Source of the DNA: Croceivirga sp.
GTDB lineage: Bacteria; Bacteroidota; Bacteroidia; Flavobacteriales; Flavobacteriaceae
Assembly (NCBI GenBank): GCA_028281025.1
Contig: JANQKR010000011.1
Span: forward strand, 186,001 to 250,000
Reading direction: 5' to 3'
Length of the DNA: 64,000 bases
Below the pieces are notes generated by a model. That model saw nothing but the letters and a program-made list of their open reading frames with translations. It had not been told where the DNA came from and ran no database searches. Shown here one piece after another: positions 7,326-14,897 of this stretch; the stretch's first letter is position 1, and the number at the start of each line of letters is the position of its first letter. The position numbers were made by a program, and so were the translations under genes.

Positions 7326-10013
7326 TCAAAGGGAATATTTTACACCGAGCAGAAAATATCTTGGCTGCACAAAATATTCAAAAGTGCTGATCAAGTTTTC
7401 ACTAAAAGAATCTTGACGGATCGAGGCCGTGTTCAAAAGGTTCAACCCCGTAACCTTAAACTCCCATGGACTATCTTCCTTTTCAAAATACAAAGCGGCA
7501 TTTAAAAAATCGTAGTAACTGCTCACCCCTCCTGCCCGGTTTTTGTATTCGTTGTACTGATAGTCAACGGTCACCGTAAAGTTTTTAAGAAAATAGGCTT
7601 CGATATTGGCAAAAGGACGATTTGTCACAAAGCGGTTGTCAATGGCCGCCGTACCATAGTCGTTCCATATCTTCTCAAAACCCACTTCCACATTGGGTGC
7701 TTCCTTAAAACAGGTCTCCAATGAAATCTTATAATTTTGGGTAAAGGAACGATTGAAATTGGCTTGCCCATCAATTTGGTTATTGAACTTATTGTAACCT
7801 AGCTTTGCTTCCAAACGTCCTTTTACATATGGAAATCGACGTTCATAATTCCCAAAAAGGGAAAAGGTCTCATTGGGTTCATCAATATTGATTGGCGTTG
7901 CTTCGCGGTCCAAACCAACAAAACGCAAGGTATTGGTGATGGCCTCAAACCTTTTTTGATAAACGATTCCCCCATTGATGTTGGTAAAATTGAACATACT
8001 GAAATTAAAATAGTTCAATGTGGCATTGTGGTACCAGGCATTGCGAAGCCCCGGATTACCCGCAAAAAGGCTATTGTAGCCCGATAGCAATGTGGCTTGT
8101 GCCAAATTTCGGATATCGGCGAATTCTGCCTGAATACCATAATCCAGTCGGAGGCTCTGCGCTTTGTTAAACGCGTACTTTGCCCGTAATTGGGGCAATA
8201 GTAAGGTTTTATCCAGATTTACTTCTTCCTCAAACTGTGTATTTTCCGTATCATAGATATGAAAGGTCACGCCCGGGTTTAGCGTCAATTTTCCAAGTTT
8301 TACACGGTAGGAAAGCTCCATATAGAGGTCCCAAAAATCAAAACTGGCCTGATTGTTAAATTGACGTTGGCCCAATTCCTGTTCCAAACCGTTTTGAAAG
8401 CGCTGCGAAAGTGTCGATTGCATGCGTTGCCCATTAATGACCGTGCCCAATTTAAAATTCAAATGGTTGGTGTTGTTCAACACCTTATAATAATTGATCT
8501 CGGTATCCAACTTATGGGTCAAAATAGTTTGTGATTGAAACAGGTTAAAGGGAGCATCGGCCTGTAAGGGTATAGTGCCAAAAAAGGGTTGTTGGGTTGA
8601 TATCAAATCATAATCAGGTCGTTGTTCTTTAAAAAGATAATTGGTCTCAAGCGAAAACACATTTTTATCGTCTTTGGCAAAAAAAGCGTTCAGCGATTGT
8701 TCTACTGAAAAAGGCCTTCGTAAATCCCCAGAACGAATACTATTGCTAAAGGTTTCAAAATTGGAGGCCAGCACACCAATATCCTCAATTTTTGCTCCCT
8801 TTAAAAAACCATCATAGCTTACATGCCATCTTGGATCCGGAGTATAGGTGGATGCCACTTTTAACAAGGCAGAAGTGTTCTTTTGCAAGGTGTTGGACGT
8901 TAAGGTCTCTTGATTATCACCCGTTTCCCGGATATAGGTCCGTCTTGAAATACTTGACAGATCGGTATCGACATCCGAGAAAATACCAAAACCGGAAAAC
9001 TTCCACTTTTTATTGGGGTTATGGTTAAAATTGATGGCCGCCAACTGTGATTCTATTTGCTGCGCCCGATTGTTCTGCAAAAGTGAAAGACCAATATCAT
9101 CGTTCGAAAGCTCAACCGTAGATCCCGACCTTTTGCCCAAATTTGCCAAGCCCCCATTAAAACGAAAATAGTCTTGCAGGGTAAATGCCTGTTCCCCAAT
9201 ATTGTTCAAATCCCCAATAAAATTAAAACTGGTCCTGGGCGAATAGTAGAACAAATTTGGATGTGCAAGATAACGCCCGTCGGGTCCCGCGCCTACAGCG
9301 ATATCACCAAACCAAAGGTTTTTCTTTCCGTCCTTGAGCTTAACGTTCAAAGCAATGGCATCGCTATCACTGATTCCGTTCAATGGGCCCACTTCATTAA
9401 AGTCCCGGAGTACCTGCACCTTGTCAACCGCATTTGCAGGAATGTTCCTGGTGGCCATTTTACTGTCGCCATCAAAGAACGCCTTCCCCTCGACCAGTAC
9501 TTTTTCAATCTTCTTGCCCTGCACCTTTACCTCTCCCTCATCGGTAACTTCAAAGCCCGGTAGGCGTTCCAGCACATGCTCCAATTTCTTTTCCTTTCCT
9601 GTGGTAAAGGAATCGGCATTATAGGTAATGGTATCGCCGGACACGGTTACCGGAAACTCTTCCACCAATTCAATCTCATCCAACTGATTTGGCGATGGCC
9701 GTAAGACAATGTTCTTGGTTCGGTCATTGGTTGCCCTAAAGTCCTCTTCCCAAGTTTCAAAGCCCAAATAGCTGGCCCGAAGGGTATACAAGCTATCTTT
9801 TTTTAATCGCAACCGAAATTTACCGTCACTATCCGTAATTCCATACGAAGCTATTGCGTTGGTCCGCTTGCTTATGGCGATGATATTGGCAAGTTCCAGC
9901 GGATTATTGGTGGTGTCGCTTACCTTACCGTTGATTACGACGTTTTGGGCACGTCCGGTAAGGCAAGACAAAGTCACCACCCCATAAACGAGGGCAACAG
10001 CAATTCTGATCAT
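7326..10013 (-). CDS. Outer-membrane beta-barrel protein with carboxypeptidase-like regulatory N-domain
   Basis: The product has 895 residues. A signal peptide ending about residue 22 (LTGRAQ) is followed by an Ig-like carboxypeptidase-regulatory domain (VINGKVSDTTNNPLELANI), then a plug-like region and a long C-terminal beta-barrel of alternating aromatic strands ending in YSL. This is the TonB-receptor-like barrel family common in Bacteroidota; no TonB box is obvious. It lies 48 bp after the GLPGLI gene on the same strand, and the pair is divergent from a two-component system that probably controls it. Substrate is unknown: either small-molecule uptake or a structural or metal-stress role would fit. 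Confidence 0.85.
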   Translation of the reverse strand: MIRIAVALVYGVVTLSCLTGRAQNVVINGKVSDTTNNPLELANIIAISKRTNAIASYGITDSDGKFRLRLKKDSLYTLRASYLGFETWEEDFRATNDRTKNIVLRPSPNQLDEIELVEEFPVTVSGDTITYNADSFTTGKEKKLEHVLERLPGFEVTDEGEVKVQGKKIEKVLVEGKAFFDGDSKMATRNIPANAVDKVQVLRDFNEVGPLNGISDSDAIALNVKLKDGKKNLWFGDIAVGAGPDGRYLAHPNLFYYSPRTSFNFIGDLNNIGEQAFTLQDYFRFNGGLANLGKRSGSTVELSNDDIGLSLLQNNRAQQIESQLAAINFNHNPNKKWKFSGFGIFSDVDTDLSSISRRTYIRETGDNQETLTSNTLQKNTSALLKVASTYTPDPRWHVSYDGFLKGAKIEDIGVLASNFETFSNSIRSGDLRRPFSVEQSLNAFFAKDDKNVFSLETNYLFKEQRPDYDLISTQQPFFGTIPLQADAPFNLFQSQTILTHKLDTEINYYKVLNNTNHLNFKLGTVINGQRMQSTLSQRFQNGLEQELGQRQFNNQASFDFWDLYMELSYRVKLGKLTLNPGVTFHIYDTENTQFEEEVNLDKTLLLPQLRAKYAFNKAQSLRLDYGIQAEFADIRNLAQATLLSGYNSLFAGNPGLRNAWYHNATLNYFNFSMFNFTNINGGIVYQKRFEAITNTLRFVGLDREATPINIDEPNETFSLFGNYERRFPYVKGRLEAKLGYNKFNNQIDGQANFNRSFTQNYKISLETCFKEAPNVEVGFEKIWNDYGTAAIDNRFVTNRPFANIEAYFLKNFTVTVDYQYNEYKNRAGGVSSYYDFLNAALYFEKEDSPWEFKVTGLNLLNTASIRQDSFSENLISTFEYFVQPRYFLLGVKYSL

Positions 10014-10032
10014 TTTTTGATTGTTTTAGGTC

Positions 10033-10067
10033 GGTTAGGTTATGTAAAGGAATTCTGGTTCCTAACC
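10033..10067 (-). promoter_or_regulatory. Intercistronic hairpin between the GLPGLI and barrel genes
   Basis: Seven-base arms GGTTAGG (10033-10039) and CCTAACC (10061-10067) can pair around a 21-base loop, spanning the GLPGLI stop codon and the gap to the next gene. There is no U-tract. It may affect mRNA stability between the two genes, or be chance. Confidence 0.3.
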
Positions 10068-10901
10068 CCCTATTTTGATTTCGATATTGGCATTTTTTCC
10101 TTTTCGCTTTTCTCCTCCATACATATTTTTCATTTTTTTGACCTGTTCCTTCATGATCACTTCGTATTCCTCATCGGTCACCTCTTTTCCCTTGGAAGGA
10201 ATTTCAATGACAATGGCCTCTTTTGGATTCAACACTACCTTATTGCACACCATGACCCTACTGCCATTGCTGATTTCCATAATCAACCCTGGAAGTCCCC
10301 AATAGTCGTCCGGGCCATGGGTAACCGGAATTTCAGGGGTATACCAAGCCGTTATGGTTTGGGTCCTTTTTTTTGCTTTCTCCTCTTTTTCCCCATTGAC
10401 CTCAGCAACGCGGATTTGGGTAGTTTCACGTTTTGCAATCGCCTTATAACAGGTATAGCGCCCTATCTGTTTGGTGTCCGAGGTCATTTCCCATTCATAG
10501 GGATCCAAATGGCCGGAAATCAAAAAAAGTTTTCCAAAACTATCGGTGGTCTCCAGGGAAGTCTTGTCCTTGGTATTTTTGTATAGCAGTCCATCACTGC
10601 CACCACCCATACCTATCATCACTACTTCAACACCGGCGCCCGTGGCACCGTTGTCCAACTTTTCAACTTCTTTCCAATTGGACTCCGTTTGGTTAAACGT
10701 CAATTCATATTCCTTCTGCAGGGCCTTCATCAGCCTTTGGTTAATCATTTCCTGTTCATGGGAAGAAGTTTTTGTACTATCCAAGGTGATGGACATTTTC
10801 GCGGCCGTTTTGTAGGTCGCGAGGCCTGTAAATTCTTGTGCATTAAGGGCAAAGGGGCACAACATCCCAATTAATGCGGCTATTAAAATCAAATTTTTCA
10901 T
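10062..10901 (-). CDS. GLPGLI family protein
   Basis: This 279-residue protein has a signal peptide (cleavage near LNAQE, about residue 22) and the family-naming motif GLPGLIMEIS near residue 194, inside the typical WYTPEIPV...GPDDYWGLPGLI block. The C-terminus is strongly basic (KKMKNMYGGEKRKGK). GLPGLI proteins are exported Bacteroidota proteins of unknown function that usually lie next to a TonB-receptor-like barrel gene, as here. It is the first gene of the divergent operon. Three GTTAAC boxes lie about 70-90 bp upstream, consistent with control by the adjacent response regulator. Confidence 0.9.
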   Translation of the reverse strand: MKNLILIAALIGMLCPFALNAQEFTGLATYKTAAKMSITLDSTKTSSHEQEMINQRLMKALQKEYELTFNQTESNWKEVEKLDNGATGAGVEVVMIGMGGGSDGLLYKNTKDKTSLETTDSFGKLFLISGHLDPYEWEMTSDTKQIGRYTCYKAIAKRETTQIRVAEVNGEKEEKAKKRTQTITAWYTPEIPVTHGPDDYWGLPGLIMEISNGSRVMVCNKVVLNPKEAIVIEIPSKGKEVTDEEYEVIMKEQVKKMKNMYGGEKRKGKNANIEIKIGG

Positions 10902-10966
10902 AACGGAGTAGTTTATGTCTGGATTTTTCTATGCCACAAATTTGCCCTTTGCAAAAACAGAAAAAG

Positions 10967-10992
10967 GTTAACCAACGTTAACGAGTGTTAAC
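10967..10992. promoter_or_regulatory. Three phased GTTAAC boxes (probable response-regulator operator)
   Basis: GTTAAC occurs at 10967, 10977 and 10987, with exactly 10-bp spacing and four-base spacers CAAC and GAGT. The array lies between the GLPGLI/barrel operon and the divergent kinase/regulator operon. One-turn phasing of short boxes is how OmpR/PhoB-type regulators bind. The array also argues against the upstream GTG at 10985 as the kinase start. Confidence 0.7.
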
Positions 10993-11032
10993 CAAGGGAA
11001 AATCGCCCAAATTTTGTAGCTACTTTTGGGTA

Positions 11033-12508
11033 GTGAACCAAAATCGATTCAATCATATTGCCTATCTTATCGGGATTACCATTGTAATTACAATCGCCAT
11101 TCAGGTCTATTGGAACGCACAGCATTACGCGGCCAATAAACAGCGGCTCATCAATGAAGTGCAAATAAGTCTTGACAATGGTGTTGAGGCCTACTTCGCT
11201 GATATTGCCAAGACCAATGTCCTGGCTTTTGTTGGTAATGGAACACCAAATCAGGATTTTGCGAAAAAAGCAGGCAGCTTCATTTCCAAAATAAAGGGTA
11301 ACCCTATTGACTCCCTATTTTTAGGGCTGCGCGAAGGTACCCCAGGACTTACACAAAAACCCATTGGTTTTACCCAGTTATTCGATTCGACCTCGGGTAT
11401 GACAGTCGATACCTTGGGCAATATATCGGCCGTTTCCGTCTTTCGCGGAAAAACCGCCGATAGTATTCGCGATATTGAAGGTCTTACGAATAAGATCATC
11501 ATTTCGTTCACCAGGGATTCCTTGGATTTCCCGAGATTGAAGGGTTATTTTGAAAATGAACTCAACCGCAAAAAAATCGACATCCTGTATTCATTTACCC
11601 ATACGACCAAGGACACTATTTTTAGGTGGAACGATAATATGGGAAATGGCAAGCTCCTGCTGTCCACCTTCTCGAAATCGACCTACCTTCCCAAGGATGA
11701 GACCTTGCTGTTGAAATTCAACAATCCAACTTTGATCGTCCTCAAACGTAGCTTAACCGGTATTCTATTATCCGTTTTGCTGTCTAGCTTAATCATTGGT
11801 AGCTTGTTCTTTTTGCTGCACATCATTAAAAAGCAAAAGCAGTTGGCCGAAATCAAAAACGACCTGATCAGCAACATCACCCATGAATTCAAAACCCCTA
11901 TTGCCACGGTTTCCACGGCCATTGAGGGAATTAAGAGCTTCAATGCCACCAATGACCGGGCAAAAACGGAAAAGTACCTCCATATCTCCAACCAACAATT
12001 ACGGAAACTGCATCAAATGGTTGAAAAGTTGCTGGAAACCGCTACACTGGACAATGACAAGTTACTCATCAACAAGGAAGGATTGGATGTTGTGAAGCTA
12101 TTACATCAATTGGTGGAAAAATACCGGATGATCGCCCCTGATAAGGAGTTGTTGTTCAGTACCAATGTTTCCGAATTGAATGTAAAGGTAGACGCCTTTC
12201 ATTTTGAAAATGCGTTGGCCAATTTAATTGACAACGCCATTAAGTACGGGGGGAAGAAAATAGAGTTGAACATTACTTCCTTAATGGATAGCCTTGAAAT
12301 TACCGTGGCCGATGACGGTGGCCCCATCGATCCTTCACAGCATGAAAAAATCTTCGATAAGTTTTATCGGATTCCCACGGGTAACCGCCATGATGTAAAA
12401 GGTTTTGGAATTGGCCTGTTCTATACCAAAAAAATTATCGAAAAGCATGATGGCAGCATACAATTGGTGCCTACCAAAAAAAATACCGTCTTTAAAGTAA
12501 CCTTATGA
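11033..12508 (+). CDS. Sensor histidine kinase (partner of the response regulator at 12505)
   Basis: The membrane kinase has two transmembrane segments (about residues 9-27 and 237-260) enclosing an extracytoplasmic sensor region. Next comes a HisKA domain with phospho-acceptor His284 in NITHEFKTPIA, and an ATPase domain with NLIDNAIKYGG, DDGGPID and GFGIGLFYTKKII. The start chosen is GTG at 11033 (NQNRFNHIAYL). The more upstream GTG at 10985 would overlap the operator boxes. The stop overlaps the regulator start by 4 bp (ATGA). The arrangement resembles the RprX/RprY type of Bacteroidota. The signal sensed is unknown, though divergence from a GLPGLI/barrel operon suggests an envelope cue. 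Confidence 0.9.
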   Translation: MNQNRFNHIAYLIGITIVITIAIQVYWNAQHYAANKQRLINEVQISLDNGVEAYFADIAKTNVLAFVGNGTPNQDFAKKAGSFISKIKGNPIDSLFLGLREGTPGLTQKPIGFTQLFDSTSGMTVDTLGNISAVSVFRGKTADSIRDIEGLTNKIIISFTRDSLDFPRLKGYFENELNRKKIDILYSFTHTTKDTIFRWNDNMGNGKLLLSTFSKSTYLPKDETLLLKFNNPTLIVLKRSLTGILLSVLLSSLIIGSLFFLLHIIKKQKQLAEIKNDLISNITHEFKTPIATVSTAIEGIKSFNATNDRAKTEKYLHISNQQLRKLHQMVEKLLETATLDNDKLLINKEGLDVVKLLHQLVEKYRMIAPDKELLFSTNVSELNVKVDAFHFENALANLIDNAIKYGGKKIELNITSLMDSLEITVADDGGPIDPSQHEKIFDKFYRIPTGNRHDVKGFGIGLFYTKKIIEKHDGSIQLVPTKKNTVFKVTL

Positions 12509-13185
12509 GCACAACCATTAAAATCCTGCTCGCCGAAGATGAACCCGCATTGGGCATGATCATTAAGGAAAGTCTGGAAACCCGTGATTTTGAAGTATTT
12601 CTTTGCGAAGACGGCGAAAAGGCCCTACAGATCTATAAGACGAAAAAACCCGAACTCTTGGTCCTGGATGTGATGATGCCAAAATTGGACGGTTTTGCAC
12701 TGGCCCAGGAAATCAGAAATTATGACAAACAAATCCCCATCATCTTTTTGACGGCCAAATCACAAACCAAAGACGTTGTTCAGGGTTTTGTTCATGGGGG
12801 GAATGATTATTTGAAAAAGCCATTCAGTATGGAAGAACTGATCGTGCGAATTAAGGCGCTGTTGGGCCGAATGCAGCACAAAAGGTCCAAAGAGGTCATT
12901 TCAATTGGGAGGTTTCATTTCAATTATATCAAACAACTCCTACAGATTGAAAATGAAGAAATCCACCTGACCCATCGCGAGGCCGAACTACTTTATCATT
13001 TAACTGAAAAGCGCAATGAGATTTTAGATCGCTCCATTATTCTGAAACGTCTATGGGGCGATGATGACTTCTTTAATGCCCGTAGCATGGACGTATTCAT
13101 CACCAAATTGCGTAAAAAGCTAAAGAAGGATGAGAACATACAGATAATCAACGTGCGCGGTTATGGATACAAATTGATTTGTTGA
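12505..13185 (+). CDS. OmpR-family response regulator
   Basis: This 226-residue regulator has a receiver domain with phospho-acceptor Asp55 in LLVLDVMMPK and the switch lysine in LKKPFS near 105. A C-terminal winged-helix DNA-binding domain ends in VRGYGYKLI. It is translationally coupled to the kinase gene (overlap ATGA). The most likely local target is the GTTAAC array at 10967-10992 and hence the divergent GLPGLI/barrel operon, possibly with autoregulation. That target is inferred from position and phasing. Confidence 0.95.
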   Translation: MSTTIKILLAEDEPALGMIIKESLETRDFEVFLCEDGEKALQIYKTKKPELLVLDVMMPKLDGFALAQEIRNYDKQIPIIFLTAKSQTKDVVQGFVHGGNDYLKKPFSMEELIVRIKALLGRMQHKRSKEVISIGRFHFNYIKQLLQIENEEIHLTHREAELLYHLTEKRNEILDRSIILKRLWGDDDFFNARSMDVFITKLRKKLKKDENIQIINVRGYGYKLIC

Positions 13186-13287
13186 AACCTGTGGAATTTC
13201 AGTTCTTAATGTTCCTAAAAAAACCATTATTCGTTGTATATTGCGGGCTCCGACTTTCAAAAAATCCGCTAACAAAAATACGACCCC

Positions 13288-13902
13288 ATGCACATTGCCG
13301 TAGCTGGAAATATAGGAGCAGGAAAAACCACATTGACTACTCTATTGGCAAAACATTACAAATGGGAAGCCCATTTTGAGGATGTGGTGGACAATCCGTA
13401 TTTGGATGATTTTTATACCCAAATGGAACGTTGGAGCTTTAACCTTCAAATCTATTTTTTGAATAGTCGGTATCGGCAGATTTTAAAGATTCGGAAAAGC
13501 GGGAAAAATGTAATTCAGGATCGTACCATTTATGAGGATGCCCATATTTTCGCTCCCAACCTGCATGCCATGGGCCTGATGACCAATAGGGACTTTAACA
13601 ACTACAAAAGTCTGTTTGAATTGATGGAAAGTTTGGTGCAACCACCGGATTTAATGATATACCTGCGGAGTTCCATCCCCAACCTGGTAGAACAGATCCA
13701 TACCCGGGGCAGGGAATATGAAAGCAGTATCTCCATTGATTATTTGAGCCGATTGAACGAACGCTATGAAGCGTGGATCAATACCTATGAAAAAGGTAAA
13801 TTATTGGTTTTTAATGTAGATGACATCAATTTTGTGGACAATCCCGAAGATTTGGGAGAAGTCATCAACCGTATCGATGCAGAAATCCATGGGTTGTTTT
13901 AA
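13288..13902 (+). CDS. Deoxynucleoside kinase (dAK/dGK type)
   Basis: This 204-residue cytosolic kinase of the dNK family should phosphorylate a purine deoxynucleoside (dA or dG) with ATP. It shows the P-loop GNIGAGKTT at 7-15, an acidic EDVVDNPYLDDFY substrate loop, the VIQDRTIYED motif and the LID arginines in TRGREYE. A second kinase of this family is fused to HPPK at 62844-63989, so the organism has two paralogues that may split specificity. The gene stands alone, about 100 bp after the response regulator. Confidence 0.9.
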   Translation: MHIAVAGNIGAGKTTLTTLLAKHYKWEAHFEDVVDNPYLDDFYTQMERWSFNLQIYFLNSRYRQILKIRKSGKNVIQDRTIYEDAHIFAPNLHAMGLMTNRDFNNYKSLFELMESLVQPPDLMIYLRSSIPNLVEQIHTRGREYESSISIDYLSRLNERYEAWINTYEKGKLLVFNVDDINFVDNPEDLGEVINRIDAEIHGLF

Positions 13903-13949
13903 TTACATCCCTTTCCCACTTCCGTGAGGTGTACATCCCTTTTAATTTA

Positions 13950-14022
13950 GATTTCCCACTACAGTTGAAAATGATGACAATCTATGTATTGTCATTTCGA
14001 AAGCGCAAAGCAAAGGGAAATC
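13950..14022. repeat. Inverted-repeat intergenic element (REP-like)
   Basis: Outer arms GATTTCCC (13950-13957) and GGGAAATC (14015-14022) and inner arms TGACAAT (13975-13981) and ATTGTCA (13988-13994) form a nested hairpin. The right half, TTGTCATTTCGAAAG followed by a GGGAAATC end, resembles the GTCATTTCGA...GAGAAATC repeat scattered through many Bacteroidota genomes. This copy looks degenerate. TACATCCCTTT also occurs twice just upstream (13904 and 13932). Confidence 0.55.
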
Positions 14023-14119
14023 CCAAATTACCCTAAACCAAATAGGCACTTCCCTCATTCTTGGTTTCAAAATCCATTGGCTGCCTTTACTTTCAAGGTA
14101 GTAACTAAAATTTGATGTC

Positions 14120-14824
14120 ATGGAAGCAAAAAAGAACGAAAAGATGCGAATTGAGAAAAATTCAGGTTTGTACTTTGTCTTGGGATTGTGTCTGGTCTTA
14201 GGGTTATCGTATTTTGCATTGGAATGGAAAACCTATGACGATACTCCATTCCTTGAATTGGTTTACGTGAGCGGACAGGATGATACACATGAAAATATAC
14301 CCCCAATTACAAATCATCCAGAACCCCCAAAACCAAAGTTTATTCCAATTATCAGTGAGCCCCTTCCCGATGATACGGATGTGGAAGAATCCATCCCTGA
14401 ATTCATTGAACCTGACCCAGGGACTGAAATCCCCGATGTTCCAAACATTCCCGATTATGTAGAACCTCCCACTAAGGAAACTATAGATTTCATTGTAGTG
14501 GAAGAAAAGCCCGTATTCCCTGGATGTGAAAGTGCCTCAGATAAATATGCTTGTTTCCAGGAAATGATGCAAACACATATTCGGAGAAATTTTAAGTACC
14601 CTGAATCGGCCATTACCATGAACCAACAGGGAAAAGTATATGTACAATTTACCATTCAAAAAGACGGTACCGTTGATGATGTAAAACTTCGGGGGCCTTA
14701 TCAAATTCTTGAGAAGGAAGCAGCCCGCATCATTTCAAAACTTCCTAAAATGACTCCGGGCAAACAACGGGGGACACCGGTAAAAGTTCCTTTTTCAGTA
14801 CCCATTAATTTTGTCCTTCAATAA
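14120..14824 (+). CDS. TonB-like energy transducer
   Basis: The product has 234 residues: a short basic cytoplasmic end, one transmembrane helix (about residues 16-35), a proline- and acid-rich periplasmic linker (many P, E and D from 55 to 130), then a TonB C-terminal domain from about 140 with VQFTIQKDGTVDDVKL and a PFSVPINFVLQ end. The domain couples inner-membrane energy to outer-membrane receptors. The VVEEKPVFPGCES lead-in is typical of Bacteroidota TonB-like proteins. No ExbB/ExbD genes are nearby. A bidirectional terminator follows 27 bp after the stop. Confidence 0.85.
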   Translation: MEAKKNEKMRIEKNSGLYFVLGLCLVLGLSYFALEWKTYDDTPFLELVYVSGQDDTHENIPPITNHPEPPKPKFIPIISEPLPDDTDVEESIPEFIEPDPGTEIPDVPNIPDYVEPPTKETIDFIVVEEKPVFPGCESASDKYACFQEMMQTHIRRNFKYPESAITMNQQGKVYVQFTIQKDGTVDDVKLRGPYQILEKEAARIISKLPKMTPGKQRGTPVKVPFSVPINFVLQ

Positions 14825-14847
14825 CCTTAAAGAGGTTGGTATATAAA

Positions 14848-14876
14848 AAAAAACCATCCGTAAACGGATGGTTTTT
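14848..14876. terminator. Bidirectional terminator between the TonB-like gene and hppA
   Basis: The stem AAACCATCCG (14851-14860) / CGGATGGTTT (14865-14874) has a TAAA loop, with an A-tract before it and a T-tract after it. It can end transcripts of both convergent genes. Confidence 0.9.
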
Positions 14877-14897
14877 CAATGGAATTATTTGAATTAG

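Noticed and set aside
10985-11032. Upstream GTG start for the histidine kinase at 10985
   Set aside because: It would place coding sequence over the GTTAAC operator array and adds 16 residues with no family match; GTG at 11033 directly before the first membrane helix is preferred.
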